Source: a bacterium (GTDB lineage: Bacteria; Hydrothermota; Tepidihabitantia; SM23-42; JAOAFX01). From it: a stretch of 56,164 nucleotides of DNA. The stretch lies in contig DASVHD010000048.1 in NCBI GenBank assembly GCA_036382775.1, positions 1-56,164 of the forward strand. Reading direction: 5' to 3'. This document shows, one piece after another, positions 1 to 10,305 of the stretch. Position numbers and translations under genes: made by a program. The notes under the pieces were generated by a model that ran no database searches, was not told the DNA's origin, and saw only the letters and a program-made list of their open reading frames with translations. Within the stretch, counting starts at the first letter, position 1. Every line of letters begins with the position of its first letter.

Positions 1-965
1 CCGTTAATAGAGTTAAGCGGGGTTCTGAGTTCATGCGACATGTTGGCCAAAAATTCGGATTTTACTTGCGCGGCGCGCTTTAACTTGACGGCTAAATCCT
101 TTAACTCTTCATGGGCTTTTTCCAGTCCACTTTCTATCTCCTTACGCGCGGTGATGTCCTCGATAGCCAGGAGGATGATTCTTTCCTTGCCCGACACTCT
201 TTGGATCTGCCGGGCATTCAGAAGCATGATGCGCCTGCCAATGGTGGCAAAATCGTGTTCAACCTCATAGTTATCAAAGGTCGTTTTTTGCGGAAGGATG
301 GTTTCCAGCAGCTCCCGCAGCCTGGGGATATCCCACTGTTTATTGCCCAGGTCATAGATAAGCTGCCCCACGGTCTCTTCAGGCTTTACCTTGAAGACTT
401 CATAGAAGGAACGGCTGACCGTGACCACCCGGAGATCTTGATCCAGCGCGATCAAAGGTTCCCGCACGGTGTTGATGACGCTCTCAGCGAATTCACCGGC
501 TTCATCTGCGGATTTTTTAATAACCTCCAGTTCTTTTCGGGTCTTTTCCAGTCCGGCTTCTATCTCCCTGCGCTCGGTGATGTCCTCAATGGCCAGGAGG
601 ATGATCCGAGCCTTTCCCAACACTCTTTGGATCTGCCGGGCATTCAGAAGCATGATGCGCCTGCCAATGGTGGCAAAATCGTGTTCAACCTCATAGTTAT
701 CAAAGGTCGTTTTTTGCGGAAGGATGGTTTCCAGCAGTTCCCGCAGCCTGGGGATATCCCACTGTTTATTGCCTAGATCATAGATAAGCTGTCCCACGGT
801 CTCTTCAGGCTTTACCTTGAAGACTTCATAGAAGGAACGGCTGACCGTAACCACCCGGAGATCTTGATCCAGCGCGATCAAAGGTTCCCGCACGGTGTTG
901 ATGACGCTCTCGGCGAATTCACCGGCTTCATCCGCGGATTTTTTATAGTTTTTTTCCCAAAACAT
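1..965 (-). CDS. PAS-domain sensor histidine kinase, 3' end outside window
   Basis: Read on the minus strand from an ATG at 965 (AGGAGA just upstream), the frame is open to the window edge. It encodes two consecutive PAS-type sensor domains, each ending in an ILLAIEDIT motif (about residues 5-145 and 147-285). A short coiled linker follows, then the dimerisation/phosphoacceptor box SHELRTPLN near position 1, whose His would be autophosphorylated. The ATPase domain lies beyond the window. The two PAS units are 142 codons each and about 97% identical in DNA, so the duplication is recent. The start is doubtful: upstream in another frame the DNA still encodes a PAS-exit motif ([13 protein letters not shown]), and a run of seven A near the start would restore the frame if one A were removed. 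The gene may therefore be the remainder of a longer, frameshifted kinase. Confidence 0.8.
   Translation of the reverse strand, partial: MFWEKNYKKSADEAGEFAESVINTVREPLIALDQDLRVVTVSRSFYEVFKVKPEETVGQLIYDLGNKQWDIPRLRELLETILPQKTTFDNYEVEHDFATIGRRIMLLNARQIQRVLGKARIILLAIEDITERREIEAGLEKTRKELEVIKKSADEAGEFAESVINTVREPLIALDQDLRVVTVSRSFYEVFKVKPEETVGQLIYDLGNKQWDIPRLRELLETILPQKTTFDNYEVEHDFATIGRRIMLLNARQIQRVSGKERIILLAIEDITARKEIESGLEKAHEELKDLAVKLKRAAQVKSEFLANMSHELRTPLNSIN
118..965. repeat. Tandem duplication of a 426-bp PAS-encoding unit
   Basis: Two direct copies, offset by exactly 426 nt (142 codons), run through the histidine kinase gene. Long stretches differ at only a few positions, for example the segments starting near 213 and 639. 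The reading frame is kept across the junction. Confidence 0.9.
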
Positions 966-1515
966 TTTCTGTCTCCTCGCGTTCGGTGATGCTTTGAGCT
1001 ACCTATTGACCGATTTCATCACTTCAGGACTGTGCTTTCTCCTTTTTTTTCAGCCATACGTCCCCTTTATTAAATTATATATTATTATTGGATATTGGGG
1101 AATATGACAGTCTACCTATTTACGAATAGGTATTATTACGCATATAGAATGGTTTGAACCGGGTTTAACTACTTGGAACGTATTTCCGCGGTAACGACGG
1201 TATCGGAATCAGGTTTACTGATAATACCAAGGATACCGCCGATCAATTTGGCTCTTTCTTGCATGCTCGCAAGACCGTAATGCCCTTTTCCATCGGTCGA
1301 TTATTGCGAATGAAAATCCGACGCCCAGTAGTTATAATATCCAATTTACGCTGAAAGATAACAGTTATACCCAGGTTTATGGTCGGAAACAACCACTCAA
1401 GTCTCCCGACGACTAAATGCATATTGTCCAATGGACGCTGAAACAGAACATATCAAAATACACCACATGTTGGCGAAAACATATAAACTGCTATGAAAGG
1501 TACGCGGCAAAAAGA
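966..1515. other. Gene-poor spacer with kinase relics
   Basis: About 550 nt without an intact gene. It holds the kinase relic listed separately, a short inverted repeat CCTATT-TACG-AATAGG near 1116-1131, and AT-rich sequence. A minus-strand frame just upstream of the kinase start encodes a PAS-exit motif. No RNA gene was recognised. Confidence 0.6.
1169..1330 (-). pseudogene. Decayed C-terminus of a histidine kinase
   Basis: On the minus strand, up to the stop at 1169-1171, one frame encodes HYGLASMQERAKLIGG followed by about twenty residues ending TAEIRSK. This matches the last ATP-binding motif (G2 box) of NarL-type (HisKA_3) kinases, whose usual form is GHYGLRSMRERA. Directly upstream this frame hits a stop. 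The expected preceding residues (IFIRNN..PMEKG) sit in another frame, so a frameshift separates them. No promoter or complete gene surrounds it, and I read it as a relic. Confidence 0.55.
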
Positions 1516-1543
1516 TTGACTTCAGTTGAAAATCTCGTATAAT
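1516..1543 (+). promoter_or_regulatory. Promoter of the FG-GAP surface protein gene
   Basis: TTGACT at 1516-1521, 16-nt spacer, TATAAT at 1538-1543. Transcription would start near 1550, about 16 nt before the start codon, leaving room for the GGAGG ribosome site. Confidence 0.8.
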
Positions 1544-1565
1544 AAAGCAGCGAATGGAGGCACAG

Positions 1566-4500
1566 ATGAATAGATTTATGGTCACGTTCATATTGACAAT
1601 CTTCCTTTTTGTAGGACAGGTTTTTGCGATAATAATACATGTTCCGGGAGATTATCCAACTATACAACAGGGAATAAACGCGGCAAATCCTGGTGACATT
1701 GTAATGGTGGCTCCGGGGATATACTACGAAGAGATATCGTTGAAAGCGGATGTAGCGGTAATAGGAACAGGAGAAAGGCTGTCAATAATCGATGGCGGAG
1801 GAAACCAAGGTGATGTGGTAACAGCGGTTGGTAACGCCATCACCAGCAATACAAAATTCCAAGGATTCACTGTCCGGGGCGCTATTTACGGCGGCATGCC
1901 CGGCGGTGGAGGAATTTTTTGTAATAGCGGTGCCTCGCCGGAAATTTGTAATAATAGAGTTGAAGGTAATAGTACCGGTATTGCTACTTGGAACGGCGCG
2001 GCGCCATTTATTCACAACAATGTAGTCGTGGATAACACCTACACTGGAATAGACATATCTTCAAAACCAGATATAATCAACAATACCGTTGCGAATAACT
2101 CAAACGGCATATATGATAGTGGCGGATACGGTCCGGTAATAATGAATAACATCGTAACCGGAAACTCCAGCAGAGGGATAGGCTGTATCAATAATAGCGT
2201 TCCCACTGATTTTTCATACAACGATGTTTGGGGTAATGGCCAGAACTATTACAATTGTTCTCCGGGTCCTGGCGATATATCCGCCGACCCTTTCTATGTG
2301 GACGAGTCAAATGGTGATTATCATCTCCAGGCAGGTTCACCCTGTATCGATGCCGGTAACCCGGCACCGGTGTATCATGATCCCGATGGCACAAGGAATG
2401 ATATGGGGGCTTATGGCGGGCCGGGAGCCGCGGTCACTATTCCTCAAGTTAGTCTTACGATACCGTCTCAAAATGAACTGAATATCCAGTACACTGCCGA
2501 TGTTTCCGCAGTTTTTACCGTGGATATGGATGCATCCACGCTTACTCCTCTTACCTTCAAACTTAACGGCTCCCTGGCTGGGTCATATAACGGGATTGTA
2601 ACCTATGACAGTTCAGCGAAGATGGTATCTATTAATCCTACTGATGATTTTAGATGCGGCGAAATGGTATCCGCAGTGCTAACCAAGAATATCCAGTCTA
2701 TTTATGGCGATTCACTTGCCGGTTATGTCTGGCAGTTTAACGCAAAAGCAGCGGGCGGCTCGGCTGTCTATGCAACGCCGATTAACTACGGCGCGGCCAG
2801 CAATCCTAATTCAGTGATCGCTGGCGATTTCAACCTTGACGGCAACCTTGACCTGGGCGCGGCTAATGAAAATTCTAATAACATCTCGATACTACCAGGC
2901 GACGGCGACGGCACTTTTGGTTCAGCCACAAACTATTCTGTTGGTACCTCTCCCCGTGCGCTGTATGCCGGCGACTTTGATAGTGATGGCGACCTTGATC
3001 TGGCAGCGGCAAATGGCGGTTCCAATAATGTCTCCATCCTCATGGGTAATGGCGATGGCACTTTTGGTATCGCAAACAACTATTCTGCGGGTGCGGTTCC
3101 AAACGCAATCTGCAGTGGTGATTTCAACTCAGACGGCGATCTTGACCTTGCCGTGGCGAACGCAAGTTCGAATAACATCTCGATACTACCAGGCGATGGC
3201 GACGGCACTTTTGGTTCAGCCACAAACTATCCGGTTGGCGCCTCGCCATACTCGATCTGGGCAGGTGATTTTGATAACGATGGTATCCTTGATCTGTCAA
3301 TCGCGAATGGCGGTTCCAATAATGTCTCCGTTCTCCTGGGTAATGGCGACGGCACTTTTGGTATCGCTGCGAACTATTCCGTTGGCACCTCTCCCCATTC
3401 GCTGTGTGCCGGCGACTTTAATGGTGATGGCGACCTTGATCTGGCAGTAGGAAATAGCGGTTCCAATAATGCCTCTGTCCTTTCGGGCAATGGCGATGGC
3501 ACGTTTGGTCCGCCAACCAACTATCCTGCTGGTAGTGTCCCTTACGCAATATGCACATCCGATTTTGATGGTGATGGTTATCTTGACCTGACAGTATCAA
3601 ATGGAAATTCAGATAACATTTCTGTGCTTCCTGGCAACAGCGACGGCTCATTTGGCGGGGCGAACAACTATCCTTGCGGGGATAACCCCTATTCAATAGC
3701 GGGCGGTGACTTTGACGGCGATGGCGATATTGACCTCTGCACAGCCAATTATAATACCGCCGACCTTACTATACTTTTAAACGAGAATGCGCTCCTGGTT
3801 GTCCTGACCGATCCCTCTCAATACCAGCTCCAGGTGCCAAAATCCACCAATGTTTCCGGTACTTTCAATATGGATTTAAACGCTCCGACGATCAACGCTT
3901 CCACTGTCATCCTGTTTGGCGTGCAAACCGGACCTCATCAAGGCGTAATTGATTATGACAGCGCAACATCAACTGCGACACTCGATCCATTTATCGATTT
4001 TATTGATGGAGAAGTAGTAACTGCCATTTTGACAAAAGAAATCCAGGCATCTAACGGTGTTTATTTGAAAGGGTTTTCCTGGGATTTTTCCGCTGCGATC
4101 ACCACTGCGTCCGATGGAACTTTCAGCAATCGTCATGATTATTCAACCGGGATTGAACCGCGCGGATTATATGCCGGCGATTTCGATGCTGACGCAGACA
4201 TCGACCTGGCAGTTACTGCAAATAACGGCGATATTTACGTATTCTTCAATAACGGCGATGGCACGTTTTCGAGCCCGGCAAGTTATACATGTTCGCTTGA
4301 GCCGATAGCGTTATACGGCGCTGACCTGGATTGGGACGGTGACCTAGACCTTGCCGTTATAAACAACCGACCGGGATCCGCTAATTTGGATATTCTCAAA
4401 AATAACGGCAATGGCGTATTTGCGCTGACAGCGACATACGCTCTTTCGGTTATGGGCAATTCCATCTCCGGAGCGGATTTTGATTGTGACGGCGATGTGG

Positions 4501-5462
4501 ATCTGGTTTTATCAAGTTACTGGGGTTCTGCAGATAATGTTTATATCATGTCAAACAATGGCAATGGAACTTTTTCCGGACCCGATATTTACACGGCCGG
4601 AACCTGGGCGCATGGCGTGATTGCGAAAGATGTTGATAATGACGGCGCCGTGGATATCGCCGTTGTAAATACCGGGAATAATAACATCTCGATATTATCA
4701 AATGATGGTGATGGAAATTTCCCGGACCTGGTAAACTTTCCGGTCGGGAATAGCCCGAATTCGGTTTACGGAAATGACCTTAACGGTGACGGCTATGCCG
4801 ACATCGCAACCGCCAATTATGGCGGCAATAATATCACGGTGATTTTAAACAACGGTAACGGCACGTTTTCCAGCCCGGCGGACTATCCCACCGGTTCCAT
4901 CGCGAGGGAGATCGCGGGAGGCGACTTCGATGGCGATGGTGATATTGACCTGGCAGTCAGTATTGGCAGTGCAGATTCGGTTGCCGTGGTACTCAATAAT
5001 GGCGATGGCACCTTTGCTGGTCCAACAGCGTATCAAGTTGGAAGTTATCCCTGGGGCATTCAGTCCGCCGATTTTGACCTTGATGGTGATCTGGACATCG
5101 CGTGCGCAAATTACAGTTCAAACAGCATCACGATACTGTTCAATACCGGCAATGCTGTGGCAGAAAACAAGGGCAATAGCGTTGCTTCATTTCTGCAACT
5201 CTATCCAAATCCTTTCAGACAGACAACGGTTATCAGGTTCCAGATATCAGACATGGATCAAAAGCCATCGCTTAAAATATATGATATTACGGGTCGTTTA
5301 GTTAAAGATTTTTCTTGCCTTACTTTCTACGCTCCACACCCCACGCTCATTACCTGGGACGGTACGGACAACTTGGATAGAAAAGTCCCTAACGGAGCGT
5401 ATTTCTGTCGACTTGAGACATCTGAGTTTACACTTACAAAACAAATCGTCATGATAAGATAA
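1566..5462 (+). CDS. Giant secreted FG-GAP/VCBS repeat protein with beta-helix and sorting domain
   Basis: The protein has 1298 residues. The ATG at 1566 is chosen because GGAGG ends 5 nt before it; an ATG at 1554 in frame lacks a site. Order of parts: signal peptide (about 1-20); right-handed beta-helix rich in NNxVxxN turns (about 25-230); an SbsA-like Ig domain (about 295-390); FG-GAP/VCBS beta-propeller repeats with DxDGDGxxD calcium loops such as DFDGDGDIDL (about 400-740); a second Ig domain (about 745-850); more FG-GAP repeats (about 860-1200); and a C-terminal sorting domain (PNPF...YDITGRLV...VPNGAYFCRL, last 90 residues). The family is exported and anchored at the cell surface through a type IX-like route; adhesion or polymer binding is likely, but the ligand is unknown. 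Within the sorting domain, LTFYAPHPTL looks like a small low-complexity insertion. No in-frame UGA is present. Confidence 0.85.
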   Translation: MNRFMVTFILTIFLFVGQVFAIIIHVPGDYPTIQQGINAANPGDIVMVAPGIYYEEISLKADVAVIGTGERLSIIDGGGNQGDVVTAVGNAITSNTKFQGFTVRGAIYGGMPGGGGIFCNSGASPEICNNRVEGNSTGIATWNGAAPFIHNNVVVDNTYTGIDISSKPDIINNTVANNSNGIYDSGGYGPVIMNNIVTGNSSRGIGCINNSVPTDFSYNDVWGNGQNYYNCSPGPGDISADPFYVDESNGDYHLQAGSPCIDAGNPAPVYHDPDGTRNDMGAYGGPGAAVTIPQVSLTIPSQNELNIQYTADVSAVFTVDMDASTLTPLTFKLNGSLAGSYNGIVTYDSSAKMVSINPTDDFRCGEMVSAVLTKNIQSIYGDSLAGYVWQFNAKAAGGSAVYATPINYGAASNPNSVIAGDFNLDGNLDLGAANENSNNISILPGDGDGTFGSATNYSVGTSPRALYAGDFDSDGDLDLAAANGGSNNVSILMGNGDGTFGIANNYSAGAVPNAICSGDFNSDGDLDLAVANASSNNISILPGDGDGTFGSATNYPVGASPYSIWAGDFDNDGILDLSIANGGSNNVSVLLGNGDGTFGIAANYSVGTSPHSLCAGDFNGDGDLDLAVGNSGSNNASVLSGNGDGTFGPPTNYPAGSVPYAICTSDFDGDGYLDLTVSNGNSDNISVLPGNSDGSFGGANNYPCGDNPYSIAGGDFDGDGDIDLCTANYNTADLTILLNENALLVVLTDPSQYQLQVPKSTNVSGTFNMDLNAPTINASTVILFGVQTGPHQGVIDYDSATSTATLDPFIDFIDGEVVTAILTKEIQASNGVYLKGFSWDFSAAITTASDGTFSNRHDYSTGIEPRGLYAGDFDADADIDLAVTANNGDIYVFFNNGDGTFSSPASYTCSLEPIALYGADLDWDGDLDLAVINNRPGSANLDILKNNGNGVFALTATYALSVMGNSISGADFDCDGDVDLVLSSYWGSADNVYIMSNNGNGTFSGPDIYTAGTWAHGVIAKDVDNDGAVDIAVVNTGNNNISILSNDGDGNFPDLVNFPVGNSPNSVYGNDLNGDGYADIATANYGGNNITVILNNGNGTFSSPADYPTGSIAREIAGGDFDGDGDIDLAVSIGSADSVAVVLNNGDGTFAGPTAYQVGSYPWGIQSADFDLDGDLDIACANYSSNSITILFNTGNAVAENKGNSVASFLQLYPNPFRQTTVIRFQISDMDQKPSLKIYDITGRLVKDFSCLTFYAPHPTLITWDGTDNLDRKVPNGAYFCRLETSEFTLTKQIVMIR

Positions 5463-5573
5463 TTCAGAAACAGAAACAAAAACCGGACTGTCCAAAAGAG
5501 TGCACGCAAGTAGGGCTGATATGGAATGCAGGGCGGGGCGGAAAAGTCAATATTCACGCATTTCCCCGTCGGA

Positions 5574-7856
5574 TCAGCCGTTCAATTTTAAAAGCGCATC
5601 CCGCAACGCCGCTGAACCGGGAACGATCGATGTGATCCTCACCAGGATCCTGGTCGCCTCTGCCCTGCGGCCTTGTTCCGCGCATTCACGAGCAAAATCC
5701 AATATCCGGTCTTCGGCCGTGTTCAAAATGATCCCCCGCATGGTCTCGGACCAGTTGTCATACATTTTTTTGAACGGTTCACTGCGGAGCAACGCGAAAG
5801 CGCGCAGATATTCGCGCCGGGCAAACTGCCATTCGCCGGACAGGTCCAAGGTCTTTGCCTGAGTCAGCAATGCCTTAAATTCGTTATAATCGGTCGTAAA
5901 ATAAATCCCGTTATTGATGAGCCGCGATTCGCCGCTGCCTTTAGCCGATGACACGACCAGCAGATGGCTGGCCAGACGCAGTTTTTTCTTTAGCCGCACC
6001 AGCAGGTGCGACAACAACGCGGCCGAACCCGGGCTTTTAGGCCAGAAGTTCCTGCACAGCTCGTCGATAATTATCGACTTTCCCGGCGCATCGGCCCGTA
6101 ATGCAAGGTGGATCAAAAAAGCTTTTTCCTGGGGACTAAAGCGGGCTTTCAGATGCGTTTGGTTTCTGGCCAGCGCTATGCGGCCCAGCAACTTTATGTT
6201 ATACACCGGAATATTCTGGTTGAACACGGGAAAGTTCAGGATCGCCCTGGGCAACCCTGTTTTCTTACCCCGGTCCATCAGGTGAACGACCGATGCGGGA
6301 TAAAAAACGATCCAGCGGTGGAACAAACCTTCAAGCCCGTGCCTTGACGCGAACATGACGCTCTTGCGATAATCGCCGGTCTTTCCCGACTGGTCCGCAA
6401 GCTTGAGCATGTCCAAAAGGCAAAATGGCGGTGTCTGCTTCAGTTCTGCTGCAATGACGGCATCGCGGTTTAAAAAACATTTCAGCAACAGTTCTTCGCG
6501 CAGCAAATGGTTTTTTCTCATAAGCGGAAGGTATTTCCGCAGATATATCATTGCTTCAGTTTTGTTGTTCAGCGCCATGGCAACTCCGGCCAGGCCCACC
6601 GACGCGGCATAGATCCGGTTGACGTGTTTTCCCTGGTGCGCGGTTTCCAGCGATTTTACAAATGAATCCGTGGCTTCTGCCAGATACCCCTGGCCATAGC
6701 TTAGATATGCATTTGTAAGGTCATAAGCCGATCCGAGCGACGGCGGCGCCTTCTGATCCCAAGCCTTCCTCACCGCCGCCATCATGCTGCGGCAGGCGGC
6801 ATATTCTCCAGCATAACAATGAGTATAGCGGGCGATCTGAAGGATCAGACCCGCTGTCCGGTCAGGCTGGGCCGATTTTTTCAGCGCCTTCCTGTAGAAA
6901 TGTCCGGCATTCCTGAATTTCCCGACCAGCACCAATAATGCGCCGAACAGCTCCTGATAATGAGGATAGGGCAGGCAGTACACGAGCCGCCGGCATGTTT
7001 CCAAGAACCGCATGGCCCGGTTGATCTGCAGCAGGTATACGGCTGTGTATGCCTGTTCAAAAGCGAAAAGGAATCGGAGCGAATAGCTTTTTACGCCCTG
7101 CATCTTCGCCGCCATCCGGTCCAGAACCTCTGCCTTTTGTTCGGGCCGGCCAATGATATCCAGTGCATCAAGTTCGAGAAAATTGGCAATAATGGAGGAA
7201 TAAAACAACTTGTGCTTTTCCAGGATCTTGCCCGTCTGCCGGGCTCTTTCGGCGAAATTTTCGTATGATCCAGACCTGCGTTCCAGACATAAGAGGTCCA
7301 GCTTCCGGCGCGGCGACAAAAACCTCTCCGGAATCTGGTTCAGGATCTCCGTTCTGGGGACGCGTGGTAAACCATTCAAGATCATTGCCGCCCTCTGGTT
7401 GTCTTTTTTTTCAGCGTGTTGCCGGGCAGTATCCAATATCTGATCCAGGGCTGGCGTAGATTGAATGAACAGCTCCAGCGGATCATTATTTTTTTTACGG
7501 ATGAACCCGTAATCGTGCCAGACCCGCCAGATCACGAAGGTTGATAGGACGCACCCCGCCTGGTCCAGCATCATCGTCCGCGCTTTTCTTATGCTCAAAC
7601 CCGGCCAGCGCTCTTTCAAGCGCATTATCCGTATCTCGACATCTTTTCCGACGCGCCGATTCCGGATGACTGCTGATCCCGGCTGCAATCCCCGGGCGCC
7701 GTGTTTTTCATAGCGCTTGACCCAGTGCCAGAGAGTCGCGTGCGAAACGCCCAGGTGCAGGGCGATCTTCCGCAGGGGCGTGCCGATCCTGAGGTACTCT
7801 CTGACGGCCTTTACCCTTTTTCCCAGCAGTAAGCCAGTCTCTCTGTTTAATGGCAT
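5574..7856 (-). CDS. Chimeric transcription regulator: transposase-type HTH, TPR-like middle, SARP/BTAD-like C-terminus
   Basis: The protein has 760 residues if it starts at 7856 (MPLNRETG); a start at 7883 is in frame but lies upstream of the predicted transcription start. Residues about 5-110 resemble the helix-turn-helix of IS630-type transposases (RKIALHLGVSHATLWHWVKR, then KERWPGLSIRKART). The middle 400 residues are helical and TPR-like. The last ~180 residues resemble the winged helix plus bacterial transcriptional activation domain of SARP regulators (ELCRNFWP..., LSHLLVRLKKKL, then helical repeats). It transcribes away from the selenoprotein gene at 7988 and may control it; that is inference from position only. 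Confidence 0.7.
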   Translation of the reverse strand: MPLNRETGLLLGKRVKAVREYLRIGTPLRKIALHLGVSHATLWHWVKRYEKHGARGLQPGSAVIRNRRVGKDVEIRIMRLKERWPGLSIRKARTMMLDQAGCVLSTFVIWRVWHDYGFIRKKNNDPLELFIQSTPALDQILDTARQHAEKKDNQRAAMILNGLPRVPRTEILNQIPERFLSPRRKLDLLCLERRSGSYENFAERARQTGKILEKHKLFYSSIIANFLELDALDIIGRPEQKAEVLDRMAAKMQGVKSYSLRFLFAFEQAYTAVYLLQINRAMRFLETCRRLVYCLPYPHYQELFGALLVLVGKFRNAGHFYRKALKKSAQPDRTAGLILQIARYTHCYAGEYAACRSMMAAVRKAWDQKAPPSLGSAYDLTNAYLSYGQGYLAEATDSFVKSLETAHQGKHVNRIYAASVGLAGVAMALNNKTEAMIYLRKYLPLMRKNHLLREELLLKCFLNRDAVIAAELKQTPPFCLLDMLKLADQSGKTGDYRKSVMFASRHGLEGLFHRWIVFYPASVVHLMDRGKKTGLPRAILNFPVFNQNIPVYNIKLLGRIALARNQTHLKARFSPQEKAFLIHLALRADAPGKSIIIDELCRNFWPKSPGSAALLSHLLVRLKKKLRLASHLLVVSSAKGSGESRLINNGIYFTTDYNEFKALLTQAKTLDLSGEWQFARREYLRAFALLRSEPFKKMYDNWSETMRGIILNTAEDRILDFARECAEQGRRAEATRILVRITSIVPGSAALRDALLKLNG

Positions 7857-7862
7857 TATAAC

Positions 7863-7891
7863 ATTATAGATAAAAATGAACAAATTGTCAA
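7863..7891 (-). promoter_or_regulatory. Consensus promoter giving a leaderless regulator mRNA
   Basis: On the minus strand, TTGACA (7886-7891), 17-nt spacer, TATAAT (7863-7868). The ATG at 7856 begins 6 nt after the -10 box, so the transcript should start at or next to the start codon. No ribosome site is possible. Confidence 0.8.
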
Positions 7892-7973
7892 TACGCGCCG
7901 TAAACCATCGAAATCTTCCGAAAAATCAAGAGATATCCCGGTTTTTTTCAAGGGAATGACACATCCGCCCGCT

Positions 7974-7979
7974 TATAAT
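7974..7979 (+). promoter_or_regulatory. -10 box of the first BNR selenoprotein gene
   Basis: TATAAT lies 8 nt before the ATG at 7988, again implying a leaderless or nearly leaderless mRNA. No good -35 box is seen at 16-17 nt (GGGAAT), so an activator may be needed. The divergent regulator gene starts 131 nt away. Confidence 0.5.
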
Positions 7980-7987
7980 ATATTATC

Positions 7988-10231
7988 ATGTCTAACCACA
8001 TCGTTAACAAACTGATCTTTTCTTCACTTTTCACGGTTCTGACGGCACTTTCGCCAGCCCGAGCATCATGGGAAACGATTGGTCCGGCCGGCGGCAATCT
8101 GCGGGCAATGGCGAGGGCGCTGTCCAATGAGTCGGTCATCTATGCGGCTTCCTTTACTAATCCATCGCATGTTGTGAAATCCACTGATACCGGCGATTCC
8201 TGGACAAACGTCGGCATGGTGCCGGATCTTATCTATTGCCTGGTGATTGATCCATCAAACGCGGATATCATTTATGCCGGCTGTTCGTCCCGCGTGTACA
8301 AGTCGACTAATGGCGGCGTAGCGTGGAACAGCCATCCGGTTTCCGGGTATAACATTTATGACCTGGTGATCCACCCGTCACAGCCTTTGGTCGTACGGGC
8401 CGCTGGTGCCGTCAAGATCGGCATTTATTATTACCTGGCGTGTTTCAGCAGTACCGACGGCGGCGTTACCTGGATCAGCAGGCAGCTGGTCACGAACAAA
8501 AAAACTTGCGGCTACTGTATCGCCATTGACCCGGCAAATCCCCAGATATTATATGTCGGCGGTTCAGTCATGGATTCGCTTAAAAGCCCTCTGGTCTTTT
8601 GGTCAACCGACGGCGGCACGAGCTTCAATGACGTCTCAAGCGGGTTCACTCCCTGCAGCACGGCATGCGCCATCGCGATCCACCCCACAAATCCCGGTAT
8701 CGTATATTTTACCACGGATACGGGTATATACCGGTCAACCGACAGCGGCAACACCTGGATTAACGTCAGCGCTTACCGGCATGCCTACAGCCTCGCTACC
8801 TCTCCCGATGAACCCAACCTGGTCACCGCCGGTGCGGACACGACGGTTTATATAAGCACGGACGCAGGATTGTCCTGGTCTGGTTCGGGTCCTTATCTTT
8901 ACGGCTCGGAGATCCGCAACGTGGCGATCAGCCAGACTGAGTCAGTCGATATCTGCGCGGGGAATAATACCGGGTTTTTTAAAACGACGGACTGCGGCTT
9001 GTCATGGCTGGGATCAAATAACGGCATGAATGTCACCGTGGCGCATAATTTTGCCGTCTCCCGACAATCCCCGTCGACCATCTACATGGAGGTGAACGAT
9101 GTGGGCGAGTTCAAGACCTCGGATCAGGGCGCATCCTGGACCATGCTGCCCGATTTTTTAAGCTGCGGCATGATCTGCGGGTTCGCCGTCCACAACGCGG
9201 ACCCGGATACGGTCTACGCGCTGGAAGGTGCGGGCTGAGGCAATGCCGAGCTCTTCAAGAGCACAGACGGCGGGTCCGTCTGGGATCAAATAGCCAGCCC
9301 TTTTTCCGACGGCAGCACCATCATCGCCGATCCCAACAACGACAATATCCTGTGGAGCGGCGGATCGTTCCAGTTTGCATTCGCCGTCGCGCGAACGCTG
9401 AACAGCGGCGTGGTCTGGAACCGATACCTGCTTTCCATGCTTGGCAACTGCCTGGCGATCGCGGTCGCGTCATCCAATTCTGATGTCGTCTATGCCGGCG
9501 GTTCGTCGTACAGCGGTTACCCGTGGTTTTTCAAAAGCACGGACCGCGGTGCTTCCTGGGACACGCTCGCGGGATTGAACGGCGACAGCGCGATATACGC
9601 CCTGGCAGTCCACCCGGCCAATCCCGATATCGCCTACGCGTGCAAGGCAGACGGCGTTTTCAAGTCGACCAACGGCGGTAATACCTGGACGAACACGGGA
9701 CTGAACAATGTCAATTCGATCGTGATCGATCCCAATGCTCCGGATACGGTATACGCCGGCACTGCGACCGGCGTTTATGTCAGCGCCTCGGGCGGCGGAG
9801 CGTGGACGCAGATGAATGAAGGCCTCGGTTCCCCGGTCGTAACCGACCTCGGGATCGACTCCGACCGCAACCTATACGCGGGCACATATGGCTCGGGCAT
9901 GTACTGCTGGCTGATCAATACCGGCGCTGAAGAAACACATCCAGCCTACCCGTGCGTGGTATCGCAGCCCTACCCCAATCCCGCGCGAAGTAATGTCCGG
10001 ATCGACTATATCATCACCCGGGAAAGTATGGTTGCGTTTGGTATCTACGATATCCAGGGCCGGCACGTGCGAACCCTGGTTCGCGCTGACCGGCAAGCCC
10101 CCGGTTCGTATTCGGCACAATGGAACGGTTTTGATGACAACAACCAGCGCGTCGCTGCGGGAGTTTATTTTTATAAACTATCAGCATCGAACCAGGCACC
10201 CATTATCAAGAAATTGATCCTGGTAAAATAA
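7988..10231 (+). CDS. Secreted Asp-box (BNR) beta-propeller selenoprotein 1
   Basis: The frame reads 747 residues with one internal UGA at 9236-9238, taken as Sec417. A signal peptide (about 1-24, ending PARA) is followed by a ladder of Asp-box/BNR repeats of the type KSTDxGxxW on both sides of the UGA, as in sortilin/VPS10 or sialidase-like propellers. The last ~85 residues (PYPNPARSNV...YDIQGRHVRTL...AAGVYFYKL) form a type IX-style sorting domain. The local sequence is LEGAG-Sec-GNAELFKSTDGG. Cys393 and Cys397 (CGMIC) precede it and could pair with Sec. A hairpin starts 25 nt after the UGA. The propeller and the homologous paralogue at 10306 are continuous through the UGA, so it is not a true stop. 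Function is unknown; an extracellular redox or metal-binding role is inferred. Confidence 0.85.
9264..9282 (+). promoter_or_regulatory. Candidate SECIS hairpin of BNR selenoprotein 1
   Basis: CAGACGG-CGGGT-CCGTCTG is a perfect 7-bp stem with a 5-nt loop containing GGGU, 25 nt after the UGA. It lies on codons of an Asp-box (ST-DGG-SVW). The 19 nt are identical in the paralogue. Confidence 0.75.
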
Positions 10232-10305
10232 ATATGATCCAACTGAACTACCAAATAAATTAAATAATGAATAGAACAAAATACCGCACATCCAGGAGGT
10301 TTGAT

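Noticed and set aside
111-776. Plus-strand frame of 221 codons at the start of the window
   Set aside because: It is the shadow of the PAS kinase read on the minus strand; the minus-strand translation has clear PAS and His-box motifs.
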